Assembly (NCBI RefSeq): GCF_001636545.1
Contig: NZ_JFHK01000020.1
Coordinates: forward strand, 1-64,000
Origin: Kosmotoga arenicorallina S304
GTDB taxonomy: Bacteria; Thermotogota; Thermotogae; Petrotogales; Kosmotogaceae
DNA length: 64,000 bases
Direction of reading: 5' to 3'
Notes under the pieces: generated by a model
What the model saw: only the letters and a program-made list of their open reading frames with translations
The model's database searches: none
What the model was told of the DNA's origin: nothing
Shown here: positions 1 to 8,485 of the stretch, in pieces
Layout of the letters: the number at the start of each line of letters is the position of its first letter
Numbering within the stretch: the stretch's first letter is position 1
Translations under genes and position numbers: made by a program

Positions 1-56
1 ATCCTTTCGTATGGTTTGCTCACCACGAATATACGATGATTCCGTGCCTTTTTCAA
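1..56 (-). CDS. Possible 5' end of a gene running off the left edge
   Basis: On the minus strand a TTG at 54-56 opens a frame with no stop to the window edge, giving 18 residues that begin MKKARNHRIFVVSKPYER. The ribosome site is weak (CAGGTC just upstream). The frame is too short to identify, and an open stretch this short can arise by chance. Bases 57-110 show no clear hairpin terminator for the gene at 111-527. Confidence 0.22.
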   Translation of the reverse strand, partial: MKKARNHRIFVVSKPYER

Positions 57-110
57 TGACCTGTTTTTCTTTTCTTTATTTTGTTAACTCGAAGTGCATA
101 AGTTGAGATA

Positions 111-527
111 CTAAAAGGTATAGCCTACGACGGCATCGGCATAAAATCCCATGAGCCCAAAACCCGTCGTCGCTTTTGTAATAAACCTCCCCCATGTTGT
201 TTTCAAAGCAACGCCAAGACCAAAATCGGGGATCATGAATAAATCAAAGGCTGCGCCCGCGCCTCCACCAAGAAGGATTCGATATTCCTTCTCTGAAAGT
301 ACACCGGAGAACAATTCAAAGGGAGTGAAATCAGCAAAAACTCCTATTCCTGTACCCACCGCGACTAACAGTGAAGTTGGTCCAGAAAAGCCGAAGAGAG
401 AGAAATCATCAGAAGTAATACCGGCAACTATCCCGTAAGAAAGCCCAAGCCCCCCAAGGCCAACTACAAAGCTTCCAAAGGCAAAGGTACAAATTAAAAC
501 CACTGCCATCACAAATAACGTTTTCAT
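111..527 (-). CDS. Small exported hydrophobic protein of unknown function
   Basis: 138 residues. The first about 20 residues form a classic signal peptide (MKTLFV followed by a hydrophobic run, then a small-residue cleavage region near FAFGS). The mature part is rich in Gly, Ala, Phe and Leu, with short alternating hydrophobic stretches. This pattern is common in small outer-envelope beta-barrel-like proteins of Thermotogota, but no family is recognised. The ATG is preceded by a GGGGGA ribosome site with good spacing. A TATAAT-like -10 lies about 25 bp upstream at 553-558 on the same strand, so it is probably transcribed alone. An overlapping plus-strand frame at 151-438 lacks such signals and is taken as a shadow. 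Confidence 0.7.
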   Translation of the reverse strand: MKTLFVMAVVLICTFAFGSFVVGLGGLGLSYGIVAGITSDDFSLFGFSGPTSLLVAVGTGIGVFADFTPFELFSGVLSEKEYRILLGGGAGAAFDLFMIPDFGLGVALKTTWGRFITKATTGFGLMGFYADAVVGYTF

Positions 528-716
528 AAAATCCCCCCTTTTTTGTCAAAAGATTATATATCTATTCAGAGGGGATTTTTAAGGATTTTAAAGAGTCTTT
601 TTAGCTTATAGGTTATTTTGATCCGGTGGTGAACTTTTGCCTTTTCATTTTCCTGGCTTCGAGCCACCTGATTACAGGGCATCTCAATTTCCAGTTTCGA
701 AAAAATCGGGAAAATA

Positions 717-1235
717 TCATTTGCTGGATTCTCCTTTTCTATACATGTTTTTAAGCACTTTTTGTATAAAAGGCTCCTTTGCCTTTGTGTATTTTTCGCG
801 CTCATTTGTATGTGCAATTGCTAATCTTTTCTTGAGTTTGCAGTATTCTCTGGCAAGATCTGTATGTGTGCGGAGGAAATCTCTGAAAAATATGTGGCTT
901 TTCCAGAAATCCCTATCGAATTCCACCATATGTATGTGAAATCCTTTCTTTTCAAAATATCTGCGCTCGGGCAATTCAGCCTCATATTCCGGAACATATG
1001 TATAATCGAGCTTTTCAAGAGCTCTTATGTATTTCTTTGCATTGTCGAGGGACTCGATCCCTATCATTATATCTATTATTGGTTTGGCACAGAGGTTGGC
1101 GACAGAGGTGCTGCCGATGTGTTCGATACGAACCTCTGCTCCCAGAAGTGCTTTAATCCTTTTTTGCTCTAAAATGAAGGCTTCTGGCCAACGGCTGTCA
1201 TATGGAACTATTATTATAGGATCCGTTTCAGACAC
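717..1235 (-). CDS. GrpB/UPF0157 family protein (nucleotidyltransferase fold)
   Basis: 172 residues, the usual size for the GrpB (UPF0157) family. Diagnostic segments are IIIVPYDSRWPEAF at the N-terminus, then IEHIGSTSVANLCAKPIIDIMIG near residues 37-60. The latter is the family's minimal nucleotidyltransferase-like motif, with a GST followed by the KPIIDI metal-binding acidic residue. A central FHIHMVEFD follows, and the C-terminal helix LKKRLA..YTKAKEPFIQKVL is typical. The biochemical role of the family is poorly defined. The start is GTG, with a strong AAAAGGAGCT ribosome site. The gene follows the GH38 mannosidase after 21 bp on the same strand, so it probably closes that operon. Identity is firm at family level only. 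Confidence 0.85.
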   Translation of the reverse strand: MSETDPIIIVPYDSRWPEAFILEQKRIKALLGAEVRIEHIGSTSVANLCAKPIIDIMIGIESLDNAKKYIRALEKLDYTYVPEYEAELPERRYFEKKGFHIHMVEFDRDFWKSHIFFRDFLRTHTDLAREYCKLKKRLAIAHTNEREKYTKAKEPFIQKVLKNMYRKGESSK

Positions 1236-1256
1236 AATGAGCTCCTTTTATGCTTT

Positions 1257-4200
1257 TCATTTCAGCAAAAGTGTGAGGATTTTGAATGGTTTATATTCCA
1301 GCTCGATTGTTGAATTAGTTGGTTGTATTTTTTCGATAGGTTCTTCAAGAATGTTGCACAACCACGCTTCTCTGAAATTATCTGGCAGTTCCAGCTGCAT
1401 CTTTCCACGTTCACCCAGGGTTTCAGCAACCCTTATTACCATTCCACCTTCTTCACCGCCTTTAAAAGCAAGCAGTTTCACGTTTTTCGGCTCGATTTTC
1501 AAAAATGGCTTTGTAACCGGTGTCTTTCCCAACGCTGTTATAATGGGCCTGTTTAAAGCTTCTGCTTCCTGTTGAACAGGCATGAGGTCAGCCTCTATAT
1601 GTGGATAAATTGCGTAGCTAAAGCTGTGAGCACCTTCATCGGCGAAGAAGTGGGGAAATACAGGTGAGCGCAATGGGGTCAATTCCATCACATTTCCACG
1701 GCAGGCATGACCGTATTTACCGTTGTTGAGGATACTCACCCCATACCCTCTTTCAGAGAGGTCCATCCAACGATGTGCGGGAACTTCAAAACGGGCTTTT
1801 TCAAAGTCTGTATTGTTGTGAGTAGCCCTTTCCACATAACCTGCTGAAAGATCATATCGGGCATAGCGTGAGAGAATATTCACAGGGAACAGAACCTTGA
1901 GGAGGCTCCTTCTATGATGCCAATTTACCTGTGTATCCACATCCACCCTCCTCGAACCCTTGAGCAGCGAAATAATCTGAGTTATTTGGCTTTCACCGAG
2001 ATCGTAGGAGATTTTTACTGCTGAGCGAAGTTTTCCAGATTCGACTTTTTCAACGAAATTCGCCTTTATCCTTTTGGCATATTTCTTGTGATGATAATCA
2101 ATATCCCAGGCATCCCAATATGCCGGGACATCGTTATATAGCCATAATTGATTGCCTTTTTCAGTAAAAACCTCACGCCCCGCCTCTTTATCGAAGATGG
2201 AAAGGGTTCCGTCTTCATCAACCAGAACTCTTAAAAGCTCGTTTTCCAGAGTCGCAGTGGTGCCTTCACTGATTTGATTGCTTTCCCCGTTAACTGGGCT
2301 ATCCAGTATTTCAAGATTTTCAACACTGAATGGCTCAATCGGGTTTTTCGAGAAATACAACCAGCTTCCATCATATGTCCTTTGAGGTTCAAGAATTTCT
2401 CCATTGCTTCTCTTTAAAGCCTTTCCTCCAAGGTCTTTGCTAAAAAGCAATGGTTTTGAATAGCTGCCTGTGTTCATTGCAACCACTATATCTTCTGATG
2501 GCTCAATCAAATTCTCAAAGGCTCTTTCCTTAATTTGCTCAAGTTCGCTGCAAACATTTTCAAGCTCTTTTTCCGCATCTTTGTAGACCTCTCCGATAGA
2601 TGAGCCGGGAAGAATATCGTGAAATTCATTGTGCAACAAGGTTTCCCAGATTCTGTTCAACTTATCCCGGGGGTAGTCCTTATCACCATATGCGAGAGAA
2701 CAGAGGAGTTCAGCGTCATAGAGAAGGTCTTCGGCTTTCTTATGAAGGCTTTTGGTACGCGACTGGCTTGTAAGTGTCCCGCGATGAAGCTCAAAATACA
2801 GTTCGCCGTCCCAGATAGGAAGTTTCTCCTGTTCCGGTATGTTTTTGAAAAACTCTTCGGGTGATTTCATTTCAAGTTTCGGCATGCCAGGGAAGTCCTT
2901 CAGAATTTCGTAATTTTCAATCATTTCGTCTGTTGGCCCACCGCCCCCATCTCCATACCCAAAGGTCAAAAGGCTTACGGGATAGTGTCTTTTGTCTTTG
3001 TAATTGTTCCAGGTTTCAATGATGTCAAAGGGTTCTATATGGGCGTTGTAATTGCCATTAGGATTGTCAAAGCTGTGATAGATCACTTCTGTTCCATCGA
3101 TGCCTCGCCAGCGGAAAAGATCTGAAGGCATTTTGTTCTTTTCGTTCCAGCTGAGCTTTATGCTGAAAAAGTATTCAATTCCCGCGCTTTTTAGTATTTG
3201 AGGGAGTATCCAGCTAAAACCGAAAACATCTGGCAGCCAACCAACTTTGCTCTTGATTCCAAACTCTTTCATGAAGAACCTCTGCCCCATCAACAACTGG
3301 CGTATAAGGGATTCGGCACCAGGGACATTGCAGTCGTTTTCCACCCATGAACCGCCAATGGGAACCCAGTTTCCCTTTTTGACCAATTCCTTGATTTCTT
3401 TATACAGAGCCGGGTCACTTTCTTTTATGTCTTTATACATTTGAGCAGAAGATTGAACATAGACAAAGTCATGGTATTTTTTTGCAAGCCTTAGGGAATT
3501 TGCGAAAGTTCTTCTGATTTTTCTCTTTGTTTCTTCTATTGGCCAGAGCCAAGCGTAGTCTATATGAGCATGTCCTGAAATAACCAGTTTTCCCGGCGAG
3601 GGGATAAGTTCTTTAAGCTCCCTGAGTTTTTCTTTGAGTAAATTAGCTCCTTGTATTATTGAATTGCGTTGTTCTGTGGAAAGGTTGTATTCATTTGAAA
3701 GAGGGAATTTTTCAGGATTCCATATCTTTGAGACTTCAGGGTAAAGGTAAGGGTTGTCCCTTGTGGCTTTGAAATAAGCTTCTGAATCTCTGGGAATTTG
3801 AATTTTTGAAAAAGCCTCATCGAGCAACTGGGCTAATTTCTCCGTTAGAAGTTTGTTATCTGTATTTTTCAGGACTTCAATGGACATATGGAACAACCTT
3901 GTAGCGGAGTCTATTTCTCTATCGATCACCAGCAAGAAGCTGCTTTCAAACATAGGTTCGAAGACGCTTGTGCCGAATAACCCCTTGGGAACTGTTTGAA
4001 TTGAGATCCGGTGCTTTTTGCCATCCGCAAATTCAGACAGGTCTACATCTTTGTGGTATTCATTTATTTCACCAGAAGCCTTTCCATCTACAAGCACAAG
4101 GCTTTCCCCGCCGGCCCAGGTTTTAAAGAGCAACATTTCGCCCTTTTCTATTGCAGGAAGTTCCAGCTCCTTTGTAAACCATACAGGAAAAAAGCCAGGA

Positions 4201-4373
4201 TCCCATTTGAAGCCCGCTTTAATCTCCATTTCACTTTTTTCTGGAGGAACATCTGAAGCTGAACAAGTGTAACTCCAACTACCCAACTCTATTCTTCTCT
4301 TTATCCTATACGGGATAATTTCTCCCAAAATTCTGTTGAAGCGTGCGTAAAGCTCTTTTACAGATGGGTACAT
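1257..4373 (-). CDS. Alpha-mannosidase, glycoside hydrolase family 38
   Basis: 1038 residues, a full-length cytosolic GH38 enzyme without a signal peptide. A beta-rich N-terminal region (about 1-255) precedes the catalytic domain. HAHID at 268-272 and the nucleophile Asp in WLPDVFG (about residue 382) are the zinc and catalytic signatures of the family. Further conserved blocks include the YGDGGGGPT stretch, and the C-terminal third is the beta-sandwich region. The enzyme should release alpha-linked mannose from imported oligosaccharides. The ATG lies one base after the stop of the upstream rbgA gene, so expression depends on translational coupling or on the same mRNA. GrpB follows downstream. 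The mannoside locus at 33-43 kb is a plausible metabolic partner, which is inference. Confidence 0.93.
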   Translation of the reverse strand: MYPSVKELYARFNRILGEIIPYRIKRRIELGSWSYTCSASDVPPEKSEMEIKAGFKWDPGFFPVWFTKELELPAIEKGEMLLFKTWAGGESLVLVDGKASGEINEYHKDVDLSEFADGKKHRISIQTVPKGLFGTSVFEPMFESSFLLVIDREIDSATRLFHMSIEVLKNTDNKLLTEKLAQLLDEAFSKIQIPRDSEAYFKATRDNPYLYPEVSKIWNPEKFPLSNEYNLSTEQRNSIIQGANLLKEKLRELKELIPSPGKLVISGHAHIDYAWLWPIEETKRKIRRTFANSLRLAKKYHDFVYVQSSAQMYKDIKESDPALYKEIKELVKKGNWVPIGGSWVENDCNVPGAESLIRQLLMGQRFFMKEFGIKSKVGWLPDVFGFSWILPQILKSAGIEYFFSIKLSWNEKNKMPSDLFRWRGIDGTEVIYHSFDNPNGNYNAHIEPFDIIETWNNYKDKRHYPVSLLTFGYGDGGGGPTDEMIENYEILKDFPGMPKLEMKSPEEFFKNIPEQEKLPIWDGELYFELHRGTLTSQSRTKSLHKKAEDLLYDAELLCSLAYGDKDYPRDKLNRIWETLLHNEFHDILPGSSIGEVYKDAEKELENVCSELEQIKERAFENLIEPSEDIVVAMNTGSYSKPLLFSKDLGGKALKRSNGEILEPQRTYDGSWLYFSKNPIEPFSVENLEILDSPVNGESNQISEGTTATLENELLRVLVDEDGTLSIFDKEAGREVFTEKGNQLWLYNDVPAYWDAWDIDYHHKKYAKRIKANFVEKVESGKLRSAVKISYDLGESQITQIISLLKGSRRVDVDTQVNWHHRRSLLKVLFPVNILSRYARYDLSAGYVERATHNNTDFEKARFEVPAHRWMDLSERGYGVSILNNGKYGHACRGNVMELTPLRSPVFPHFFADEGAHSFSYAIYPHIEADLMPVQQEAEALNRPIITALGKTPVTKPFLKIEPKNVKLLAFKGGEEGGMVIRVAETLGERGKMQLELPDNFREAWLCNILEEPIEKIQPTNSTIELEYKPFKILTLLLK

Positions 4374-4374
4374 A

Positions 4375-5223
4375 TCAGACCTCCTCGCTGCTGCTTTTTT
4401 TGTTTTTGATAGCCATTATCTCCTCAGGGGTTTCGTATGAAAACTGTCCAAATTTGCCATCGGAAACTTCTCTCAGGAACATAAAAGCACCTCTATCGAG
4501 ATCTATTTCTCCGCGGGTTCTTAAATAACCTCGTTTTCTTGAAAATATGCTTAGAAAGTCAATGAAGTCAATGTAGCTTTCCCCAAGCCTCTTTTCGAGG
4601 GGAGCACCTGTGTATCTGCTTATCAGAAGGTTGAAAACGTTTTTGGCGGCTTCTAATTTGTCCATTCTTTCAAAGGGCAGCGCTCCCACAGCGAGTAATT
4701 TGGTTACAATAGAAGGACTGTGAAGCCTTTTGTAGAATATCCCTGGCGTATCCAGAACGGTCAGATTTCTTGCAACCGTAATCCACTGTACACCGCGCGT
4801 TACTCCGGGTCTATTTCCCACAGATAGAGATTTCTTGCCCCTCAATCTGTTTATGAAAGTAGATTTTCCAACATTTGGTATACCGACAATCATTATTCTC
4901 TTTTCAGCGAATTTGCTCTTTACAAGGGGTATCACCTTTTTCACAAGAAAATCCCTTGCGTTGATCCTTTTCAGGTTTGTCGTGAGGATGAAGTGCCCTT
5001 TTTGCTGAAAATACCCGAGCCATTGTTTGGTGATGGCAGGATCTGCAAGGTCTTCTTTGTTAAGGACGAATATAACGGGTTTGTTTTTAAATAGCTGTTC
5101 ATATTCATATGCCCGGCTGGTAAAAGGAATACGGGCATCCAGTAATTCTACTATTGCATCAACGGTTTTAAGGTGCTTGCTAATTTGGTTTTTTGCCTTT
5201 TCAACATGCCCCGGATACCACAT
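4375..5223 (-). CDS. rbgA: Ribosome biogenesis GTPase RbgA/YlqF
   Basis: 282 residues with the circularly permuted GTPase order. G4 (NKED, about residue 55) comes first, then G1 (GIPNVGKST, about 113-121) and G3 (DTPGIF, about 158). The N-terminal MWYPGHVEKA and the PGVTRGVQW switch region are characteristic of RbgA, which acts in late 50S subunit maturation. The C-terminal domain with LGESYIDFIDFLSIF matches the family's RNA-binding helical part. The start ATG has a TGGAGGGA ribosome site. The gene is first in a minus-strand operon with the GH38 mannosidase and GrpB, and is divergent from the SUF genes across 134 bp. Confidence 0.93.
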   Translation of the reverse strand: MWYPGHVEKAKNQISKHLKTVDAIVELLDARIPFTSRAYEYEQLFKNKPVIFVLNKEDLADPAITKQWLGYFQQKGHFILTTNLKRINARDFLVKKVIPLVKSKFAEKRIMIVGIPNVGKSTFINRLRGKKSLSVGNRPGVTRGVQWITVARNLTVLDTPGIFYKRLHSPSIVTKLLAVGALPFERMDKLEAAKNVFNLLISRYTGAPLEKRLGESYIDFIDFLSIFSRKRGYLRTRGEIDLDRGAFMFLREVSDGKFGQFSYETPEEIMAIKNKKSSSEEV

Positions 5224-5357
5224 GACATTCCCTCCAGAATAACCATAACCAACGTGCTATCTTCATCAATGATACCATTATTCCAAAAATGTGCTTATTA
5301 AAAAGTTCACAATTACGGTATAAAATAGTTTTGCAACCTATTTTAGGAGGTTTTTTC

Positions 5358-6101
5358 ATGCTTACTTTAAAAAATATCCGCTATGAAAAGGACAAAAGAG
5401 TAATACTTCGAAATATGACCATAGAATTCGAAGATGGAAAAGTATATGCAATGCTTGGAAACAACGGTGTGGGGAAATCCACCCTTGCCGGTATAATAAT
5501 GGGTCTGGAAAATTATCGGGACCACGGCGGAGAATTGTATTTGAACAATACTCCCCTCAAAGGGCTTGGGGTTTTTGAAAGGGCAAAGCTGGGCATAACT
5601 CTTGCCCTTCAGGAGCCTGTTCGCTTTGAAGGGATAACAATTGGTGAATATCTAAATCTTGGCGGTAAATTACGGTTTTCACAAGATGAAATAACGGATG
5701 CTCTTAAATTAGTCGGTCTTTCCAGAGAATACCTCGCGAGATATGTTGACACCACACTCAGCGGCGGTGAAAGGAAAAGAGTCGAGCTAGCATCTGTGGT
5801 CCTGATTAGACCAAAAATTGTAATCATGGATGAACCGGATTCCGGTATAGACATCATGTCTAACGAGATGATAAAGTCCGTTGTTAAAAGGCTCAGAGAT
5901 AACGGTAGCACCGTTATAATGATTACCCACCGTGAGGAAATTGCAATGATGGCAGATGAAGCTTATCTAATGTGTGGCGGAAGAATTCTCGCCAGCGGGA
6001 CCCCACAGGAAATAGTTGCCTTTTACAAAAAGCTATGTGATAGCTGCAACCACATAAACAGACCTGAAGGTATCAAAATCCAGGGTGGTGAAACTGAATG
6101 A
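5358..6101 (+). CDS. sufC: SufC/SmsC-type ATPase for Fe-S cluster assembly
   Basis: About 247 residues from the ATG at 5358, which follows the TAGGAGG ribosome site. A longer upstream frame lacks initiation signals. Walker A is GNNGVGKST, the signature is LSGGERKR, Walker B ends in VIMDEPDSGID, and the switch His lies in MITHREE. The PDSGID after Walker B and the short domain are hallmarks of SufC rather than of a transporter ATPase. The gene overlaps the next gene by ATGA, as SufC and SufB partners often do. No sufS, sufU or sufD is adjacent, so this is a two-gene minimal SUF (SMS-like) unit that would supply iron-sulfur enzymes such as Hcp or NrdG. Confidence 0.88.
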   Translation: MLTLKNIRYEKDKRVILRNMTIEFEDGKVYAMLGNNGVGKSTLAGIIMGLENYRDHGGELYLNNTPLKGLGVFERAKLGITLALQEPVRFEGITIGEYLNLGGKLRFSQDEITDALKLVGLSREYLARYVDTTLSGGERKRVELASVVLIRPKIVIMDEPDSGIDIMSNEMIKSVVKRLRDNGSTVIMITHREEIAMMADEAYLMCGGRILASGTPQEIVAFYKKLCDSCNHINRPEGIKIQGGETE

Positions 6102-7054
6102 TTGAAAGAAACTACCAGAAAGAGTTTGAAAAAATAGCGGAGTATTACGAGAAATCCGGTGGTGACGCATCGAAATTTCTAAGGCGCGATATTGTTTCGA
6201 TAATAGTTAGCGGGGATAAAGTTATCGGAAGAAATACAGTAGAAGGAGTCGAACTGAAAGCAAAGAGCATTGAAAATGGTGTTGAGCTCTGGCTTGAGGT
6301 CAAAGACGGGGTTCAAATTGATAATCCGATTCACCTTTGTACAGGTTACATGAAACCTGAAGGAACCCAGCTCGTATTAATTCACACGAAACTTGGAAAA
6401 GCCGCAAAGGCTAAATTTCTTTCTCACTGTGTATTCCCGAAGGGAAAACGGTTTACCCATCGAATGGTCTCGGATATTGAACTGTCGGAGCTTGCTGAAA
6501 TGAGCTATGAAGACGTCCATTTTCACAGCGAAGATGGTGGGGTAACAGTCGAGGCAATTTACAATGCACATCTTGACGAAAAGAGCCTTTTCAAGAATAC
6601 CTTTCATTTGACAAAAACTCGCGTGGGAAGGCTTAAAGTTGAAATGAAGGTGGACCTTGGAAGAGAAGCCGTGGCTGAAATAGAGTCAAAGGTGTATGAA
6701 AAAAAAGACGATTACGTTGAGATCACCGAGGAGCTAAATTTGAACGGGGAAAGAGCCTCCGGCATTGCCAGAACAGTTGTGTTTGCTACCGATAGCAGCA
6801 AAGCCCATATAGTAAACAGAGCATATGGAAATGCCCCCTACGCTAGGGGGCATATAGAATGCAAAGAAATAATCAAAGGGGGCAACGTGAACGTCGGAAC
6901 TGTTCCAGAACTCTATGTCAAGGATGAAAAGGCTGAATTAACCCACGAAGCATCCATAGGCCGCATGAATGTAAGACAACTTGAGACACTTATGGCAAAG
7001 GGTCTCGGAGAAAATGAAGCAATAGAATTAATAGTCAAAGGTATGTTAAAATAA
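6098..7054 (+). CDS. Short SufB/SufD-family scaffold protein (SmsB-like)
   Basis: 318 residues, considerably shorter than the 420-480 of canonical SufB. The C-terminal signature LTHEASIGRMNVRQLETLMAKGL is the SufB/D helix region carrying the conserved His (THEAS). RGHIECKEII near residue 249 holds a Cys in the beta-helix core. The remaining sequence alternates beta strands, as expected for the right-handed parallel beta-helix. Only one SufBD-type gene is present, so the scaffold would be a homodimer bound to the adjacent SufC. The start ATG overlaps the sufC stop. The size and single-scaffold layout match the minimal SMS systems described from archaea and anaerobic bacteria. Calling it SmsB is inference from length and context. 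Confidence 0.85.
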   Translation: MIERNYQKEFEKIAEYYEKSGGDASKFLRRDIVSIIVSGDKVIGRNTVEGVELKAKSIENGVELWLEVKDGVQIDNPIHLCTGYMKPEGTQLVLIHTKLGKAAKAKFLSHCVFPKGKRFTHRMVSDIELSELAEMSYEDVHFHSEDGGVTVEAIYNAHLDEKSLFKNTFHLTKTRVGRLKVEMKVDLGREAVAEIESKVYEKKDDYVEITEELNLNGERASGIARTVVFATDSSKAHIVNRAYGNAPYARGHIECKEIIKGGNVNVGTVPELYVKDEKAELTHEASIGRMNVRQLETLMAKGLGENEAIELIVKGMLK

Positions 7055-7153
7055 GTCACTTCTATATTTAGTTTACAACAATTTCATTTGCTTACCTATT
7101 GTTTTGCACAGTCTTGTTTTCTTTTTGTGGTCTGGGAAAACGGGGGGCATAAT

Positions 7154-8485
7154 ATGTTAATGAAGCACGATCTTGTCATCGCAGGCGCGGGTTATGCTGG
7201 GCTGGTTCTTGCTTTGAAATGCCTTTCAGGCGGAATGAAAGTCGCTCTCGTTGATATCAAGGCAGAGGAAGACCTTGGACACGATTGGTCTGATTCTATC
7301 GAGAGAGAAGTTTTGCAAAATACAGATATAGGGATTTCAGAAGACGAATTAACCGCAAAGCCCAAAGGTTTGCATATCCTTTCGCCCCTTCACAGCAAGG
7401 AATTTTTCATCGATTACGCCTTTGAAATAGTGGATATGAAACTCCTCCATAAAAAACTCCTCAAAAAAGTAAAAAAGAGCGGCGGTGAACTGCATTTCAA
7501 AGCAAATGCTGTAAGGCCTTTTCTGGATTCTTCGGGTAGATGCAAAGGCTTGATGTTCAACGAGAACAATGAAACAAGGGAACTAAAAGCAGATTTCGTA
7601 GCTGACTGCACCGGTATAAAAGGCGCAATAAAAAGCTTGATGCCCAAAGAATCAGGTTTTAAAGTTGAACTCTCTCCAGCGGATACCTCAAAAGCATATC
7701 GAGAAGTAAGGCGCTGGGACGGGAGGAACAAAGAAAACGGCGTAGAAATCCTTCCAGGCTGGCTAAGCTATCATTATGGAGTGAATGGAGGGTATAGCTG
7801 GGTTCATCCCGAAACTGACGATAGAATCGATGTTGGAGCCGGTATCCAGCTCGGAAAAGATTACCCTGATCCAGAATATACAGTTCCTGAAAGATGCAAT
7901 AGCCTGAATTTGGGTGAAAAGCTGAGAGGAGGAGGGGGCATTATTCCCGTTTCTTCTTCTTATCCGGTTTTGTATTCCCATGGTGTAATTGTTGTTGGAG
8001 ATAGTGCCTTTCAAGCCATTCCTACCTCCGGATGTGGTGCGGGAAATGCCATGAGAGCTGCTTTGATTGCTGGAGATGCTCTTTTGAGATCGAGGCTTAA
8101 CCCGGATGAAAGGGGTTCTCTATACGAAAGAAATTACTTTATACAAAAAGGAGCGGATCTCGCATATTATGATGTCTTGAGAAGGAGGATGCAGTCCTTT
8201 GCACCTGAAACACTTGATTGGCTCATGAAAAAAGGCATTCTCGGATCAAAGGAACTCTATGCCTCAATACACGGTCTTTATCAGAGCACACCAGCTTTTT
8301 CAGCACTGCTGAAAATGGCTTATGGGATTACACGCATTGATGTTTTGCTCAAATTGAAAAGGGCTCTGGTTGTAGGCGAAAAGCTTCGAGAGCATCTTGA
8401 GAACATCCCTTACCGAGCTAAATCCGGCGAAACATGGCTTCAGCAGTACTTTGACTTGCTCTCCGAAACATATCACTTCGGTTGA
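7154..8485 (+). CDS. FAD-dependent oxidoreductase, geranylgeranyl-reductase-like
   Basis: 443 residues from the ATG at 7154, chosen because a GGGGGG ribosome site sits 6 bp upstream. An extended upstream frame is unlikely. The N-terminus DLVIAGAGYAGLVLALKCL is a Rossmann GxGxxG FAD-binding motif. GVIVVGDSAFQAIPTSGCGAGNAMRAALIAG near residues 272-302 is the second FAD motif (GD plus P...G.G.A), typical of the p-hydroxybenzoate hydroxylase/geranylgeranyl reductase superfamily. A C-terminal helical region follows. The substrate could be an isoprenoid lipid or a quinone-like compound, which cannot be decided here. Its 3' end overlaps the convergent cinA by 13 bp. The spacing after sufB is about 100 bp without a visible terminator, so co-transcription with suf is possible. 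Confidence 0.72.
   Translation: MLMKHDLVIAGAGYAGLVLALKCLSGGMKVALVDIKAEEDLGHDWSDSIEREVLQNTDIGISEDELTAKPKGLHILSPLHSKEFFIDYAFEIVDMKLLHKKLLKKVKKSGGELHFKANAVRPFLDSSGRCKGLMFNENNETRELKADFVADCTGIKGAIKSLMPKESGFKVELSPADTSKAYREVRRWDGRNKENGVEILPGWLSYHYGVNGGYSWVHPETDDRIDVGAGIQLGKDYPDPEYTVPERCNSLNLGEKLRGGGGIIPVSSSYPVLYSHGVIVVGDSAFQAIPTSGCGAGNAMRAALIAGDALLRSRLNPDERGSLYERNYFIQKGADLAYYDVLRRRMQSFAPETLDWLMKKGILGSKELYASIHGLYQSTPAFSALLKMAYGITRIDVLLKLKRALVVGEKLREHLENIPYRAKSGETWLQQYFDLLSETYHFG

Noticed and set aside
1027-1575. Plus-strand frame of 182 codons opposite grpB and the mannosidase
   Set aside because: No ribosome site; antisense to two well-conserved genes. Explained as a shadow.
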